Part shown: in pieces, positions 61,147 through 64,000 of the stretch
Numbering within the stretch: position 1 is the stretch's first letter
How the letters are laid out: the number at the start of each line of letters is the position of its first letter
Made by a program: the position numbers and the translations under genes
Assembly: GCA_029248745.1 (NCBI GenBank)
Contig: JAQWIT010000008.1
Coordinates: 1 to 64,000, forward strand
Reading direction: 5' to 3'
Length of the DNA: 64,000 nt
Origin: Gammaproteobacteria bacterium
GTDB lineage: Bacteria; Pseudomonadota; Gammaproteobacteria; Nitrosococcales; Methylophagaceae
Notes under the pieces: generated by a model
The model's database searches: none
What the model was told of the DNA's origin: nothing
What the model saw: the letters and a program-made list of their open reading frames with translations, nothing else

Positions 61147-62421
61147 CTAGGTTTGTTTGGTGTCGATATCTAAGGAACGTAGTTTACGATATAGATGGGT
61201 GCGTTCCATGCCGGCAAGTTTTGCTGCTTTACCTACATTGCCCGCTGTTTGTTGTAACTTGTAGAGTAGATAGATTCGTTCAAACTGTTCGCGGGCCTCT
61301 CTTAAAGGCAGTTCATAATTAATGGTGTTACTGGCTTTTTGTTCTTCTTTGGATGGTGTCAGAGCTTGTTCTACATCAGCTTCATCAATATCATCATTAT
61401 CACCTAATACAAGGAGACGTTGAATAATATTTTGTAATTCGATGATATTGCCAGGCCAAGGGTAGTTTCTTAAACGGTTTTGAGCTGCGACAGTAAAATG
61501 GCGATACGGTAGTTGGTTTTCTGAGGTGTACTGGTCAACGAAATAATGGATTAATTCTGGGATGTCCTCAATGTGGTCGGCTAGTCTAGGTAATTGAAGA
61601 GAGATACTGTTGATTTTATAGAGTAAGGCTTCACTAAACAAACCGTTAGTCACATTTTCTTCAAGATTGTGCGGGCTGGCGAAAATGAGCTGGCATTGGT
61701 TAAGTTTTTCATTTTCGAGTAAATGTAACAGCAATGTTTGGGCTTTTGCATCTAGCCTTGAAACATCATTAAGGTAGAGGCAGTTGTTTTGAGCGAGGGT
61801 CGATAGTTTAAGACTATCGACGGGAAAGCTCTCAGCAGAGAGTTCAATGAATTTACCTTCAGTGTATGCGCCTAAAGAATGTAAGTAATGAGCAAAACAA
61901 CGTTTGCCGGTACCACCTTCCCCTATTAATAAAATAGGCATAGGGTGTTTGGCGACGCGTTGTGCTTGTTTGCGTAATAGGACGGTTTCTGGGCTTTTAC
62001 CAACAGGTTCTTGTGTTTGATGCTGCTTATTGGAAGCCTGTTTAAGTTGATTAGCCAATGCCGTTTCAACGCCACGTAATAATTTTGCGATGGAGAGTGG
62101 TTTCTCAATGAAATCGCTGGCGCCAAGGCGAGTTGCTTCTACTGCTGTTTCAATGGTGCCATGGCCCGACATCATGACGACAGTAAGATGAGGTTCTTGT
62201 TGTTTAAATTCTCTTAACAAGCTGATACCGTCTACGTCTGGCATCCAGATATCTAATAAGACTAATTGAGGAAGCCTGTCAGTTAAGTATTTACGAGCTG
62301 ATGCACCATCTTCTGCAGTCGTGACTTGATAGCCTTCATCTTGTAGGATATCTCGGATCAATTCTCTGATCGCTGGTTCATCGTCAACAACTAGGATATA
62401 AGGTTTGTCTTCTGTACTCAC
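61147..62421 (-). CDS. NtrX-like response regulator with degenerate sigma-54-type AAA+ domain
   Basis: Receiver [21 protein letters not shown]+ region without a GAFTGA motif; Fis-type C-terminal HTH. Confidence 0.88.
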   Translation of the reverse strand: MSTEDKPYILVVDDEPAIRELIRDILQDEGYQVTTAEDGASARKYLTDRLPQLVLLDIWMPDVDGISLLREFKQQEPHLTVVMMSGHGTIETAVEATRLGASDFIEKPLSIAKLLRGVETALANQLKQASNKQHQTQEPVGKSPETVLLRKQAQRVAKHPMPILLIGEGGTGKRCFAHYLHSLGAYTEGKFIELSAESFPVDSLKLSTLAQNNCLYLNDVSRLDAKAQTLLLHLLENEKLNQCQLIFASPHNLEENVTNGLFSEALLYKINSISLQLPRLADHIEDIPELIHYFVDQYTSENQLPYRHFTVAAQNRLRNYPWPGNIIELQNIIQRLLVLGDNDDIDEADVEQALTPSKEEQKASNTINYELPLREAREQFERIYLLYKLQQTAGNVGKAAKLAGMERTHLYRKLRSLDIDTKQT

Positions 62422-64000
62422 AGTGTAGTTTTCTCCAGTGGTAGCCGTATTATTATACAGGCACCAGTAGGTTCTTGGTTTTCAGTCCAAACAGTGCCTT
62501 GGTGTTCATCAATAATTTTTTTTACGATAGCAAGACCTAACCCCGTACCACGCACTTTGTTGGTGGCGTAAGGTTCAAATAATGTGGTCATCATATCATC
62601 AGGAATACCCGGTCCAAGATCTTCAATCGTAAGCTCTAACCAGCGTTGACCAGAGAGGGAGACGGACTTGTAATGAAGGTTGATGTCGACAGGCATATTT
62701 GCTTCTTCGCTGGCTTCGATCGCATTTTTTATCAGGTTATGGAGGACCTGTCTAAAGCGGTTACTGTCGATATTGATATTTAAATCAGGTGTTTCGGTTA
62801 ATGAGATTTTATGTTGTGTATTACTTTGGTAAAGTGCGATGACCTCACGAATAAATGCTGCTAAGGGGATGGATTCTATTTTTAGACTGGGCGTTTTTGC
62901 GTAGTCTGAAAAATCATTCACCATTTCTTTCATGGCATCCACTTGCTGAATGATGGTATTGGTCAACTTTTGTAATTGCTCAGTTTGATTGTCAGGCACC
63001 AGTGGTTGATATTTTATCTGTAACCGTTCGGCTGATAATTGGATAGGGGTTAGCGGATTCTTTATTTCGTGGGCAAGACGACGGGCGACTTCACCCCAAG
63101 CGGCGTCACGTTGCGCTTGAATTAGGGTGGTGATATCGTCAAAGACAATGACCCAACCGGCGCTGTTGGGTAAAGGCGTACCACGACACATCAATATTTG
63201 TAATTGCATGCCGGAATGTAATTCAATTTGTTGATGCCAACTGGTTTTGTGGGTTATTTCTGTTGAAACCAGCTCGGTAAAACTTTGCAGATGGCGATGT
63301 TGTTGGGAGAGCCTACTGAAAGGAAGTTCTAAAAGTGGTTGTAGGTTTGTATCCAAGATGCTGCTACTTGCGACATTGGCGGTTTTGAGGAAGAGTTGTT
63401 CATCAAGGGTGATAACACCACTGGAGAGGCTGCCGAGAACAGCACCTAAGTAATTAGTTTGTTCTTCTAACAGACGGTGACTGACTAGGGTCGCATCTCT
63501 GGCATGGGTTAGACGCTCGGTCATTTGATTGAATGAGCGGACAAGGAAGCCGATTTCATCATCACCTTTGGTCGTGAGTTGGGTGTTGTAATTACCGGAG
63601 GCGACAGATTGCGTTCCATCAGCGAGTTCTTGTAATGGATGAACAATGCGCCTCGAGATCCAAATTGCGAACCAAATAGAAGCGAGAACGGTTAAAAGTA
63701 CGATTAAGCTCAAGGTTAGGGTAAAGATGCTAATTAAAGGCTTTCTAAGATAATTGAGTTCTTTATAGTCGGTATAAGCATTTTCTACGGTTTTGCCTAA
63801 GTCACTCAATTGCTCATTGACTGGGAATAGGACATGTAACATTTTTTCATCTTCATCGATACCGGTTCTTGGAATCAGGACTGCGGCACGAAGCTGCAAT
63901 TTGTCACCAATACTCGGGTCGAGCCCGATATAGTCTTCTTGTTGTCTTAATTGACGAAAGATGGCGTCATTAGGCCGATCAGGTACGATGATATTGGGGT
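62418..64000 (-). CDS. NtrY-like sensor histidine kinase (partial; 5' end beyond window)
   Basis: HAMP, PAS and HisKA/HATPase (RRLAHEIKNPLTPIQLSAERL; GTGLGLAIVKKI); frame open to window end. Confidence 0.9.
   Translation of the reverse strand, partial: PNIIVPDRPNDAIFRQLRQQEDYIGLDPSIGDKLQLRAAVLIPRTGIDEDEKMLHVLFPVNEQLSDLGKTVENAYTDYKELNYLRKPLISIFTLTLSLIVLLTVLASIWFAIWISRRIVHPLQELADGTQSVASGNYNTQLTTKGDDEIGFLVRSFNQMTERLTHARDATLVSHRLLEEQTNYLGAVLGSLSSGVITLDEQLFLKTANVASSSILDTNLQPLLELPFSRLSQQHRHLQSFTELVSTEITHKTSWHQQIELHSGMQLQILMCRGTPLPNSAGWVIVFDDITTLIQAQRDAAWGEVARRLAHEIKNPLTPIQLSAERLQIKYQPLVPDNQTEQLQKLTNTIIQQVDAMKEMVNDFSDYAKTPSLKIESIPLAAFIREVIALYQSNTQHKISLTETPDLNINIDSNRFRQVLHNLIKNAIEASEEANMPVDINLHYKSVSLSGQRWLELTIEDLGPGIPDDMMTTLFEPYATNKVRGTGLGLAIVKKIIDEHQGTVWTENQEPTGACIIIRLPLEKTTL

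Noticed and set aside
1-64000. CRISPR arrays, prophage, transposases/IS elements, rRNA
   Set aside because: Reading through the window I saw no regularly spaced repeats, phage genes, transposase motifs or rRNA; only one tRNA was found. Not an exhaustive computational screen.

Overview
The window looks like chromosomal DNA from a marine-type, methylotrophic, sulfur-oxidising gammaproteobacterium. Methylophagaceae/Piscirickettsiaceae-like is a guess from gene content only. Left part (1-22.7 kb): an apparently continuous C1/organosulfur block. It starts with the 3' end of an AlkB/XylM-type membrane monooxygenase, then a mono-cluster ferredoxin, a GST, a 2Fe-2S/FAD reductase, a small membrane protein, a FadL/TodX porin, an exported truncated haemoglobin and a degenerate methyltransferase-like protein. 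These are followed by soxCDXYZA, a soxK-like gene, a soxL-like gene and soxB, then OsmC, an exported MBL-fold protein, methanethiol oxidase (mtoX, SBP56 family), a MauG-like dihaem protein, a TlpA-like protein, SQR and SulP. Middle (22.7-41.9 kb): ompW, an FNR-type regulator, hisBHAFIE, HIT, tatABC, folA, priA, a decayed glutamate dehydrogenase, argS, a SPOR protein and fhcBADC. The folA-priA gap holds a cluster of DnaA-box sequences. 41.9-49.3 kb: a region rich in decayed genes. Right part (46-64 kb, mostly minus strand): amine oxidase, SDR, rhlE, ycaO, tRNA-Asp, pyrC'-pyrB-pyrR-ruvX-yqgE, trkA and an ntrXY-like pair. The most interesting proposal is that the uncharacterised monooxygenase module, next to mtoX, sox and SQR, forms a complete route from a methylated sulfur compound or other small hydrophobic substrate to sulfate and formaldehyde, feeding fhc. 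All annotation is by eye from translated sequence; no database search was run.
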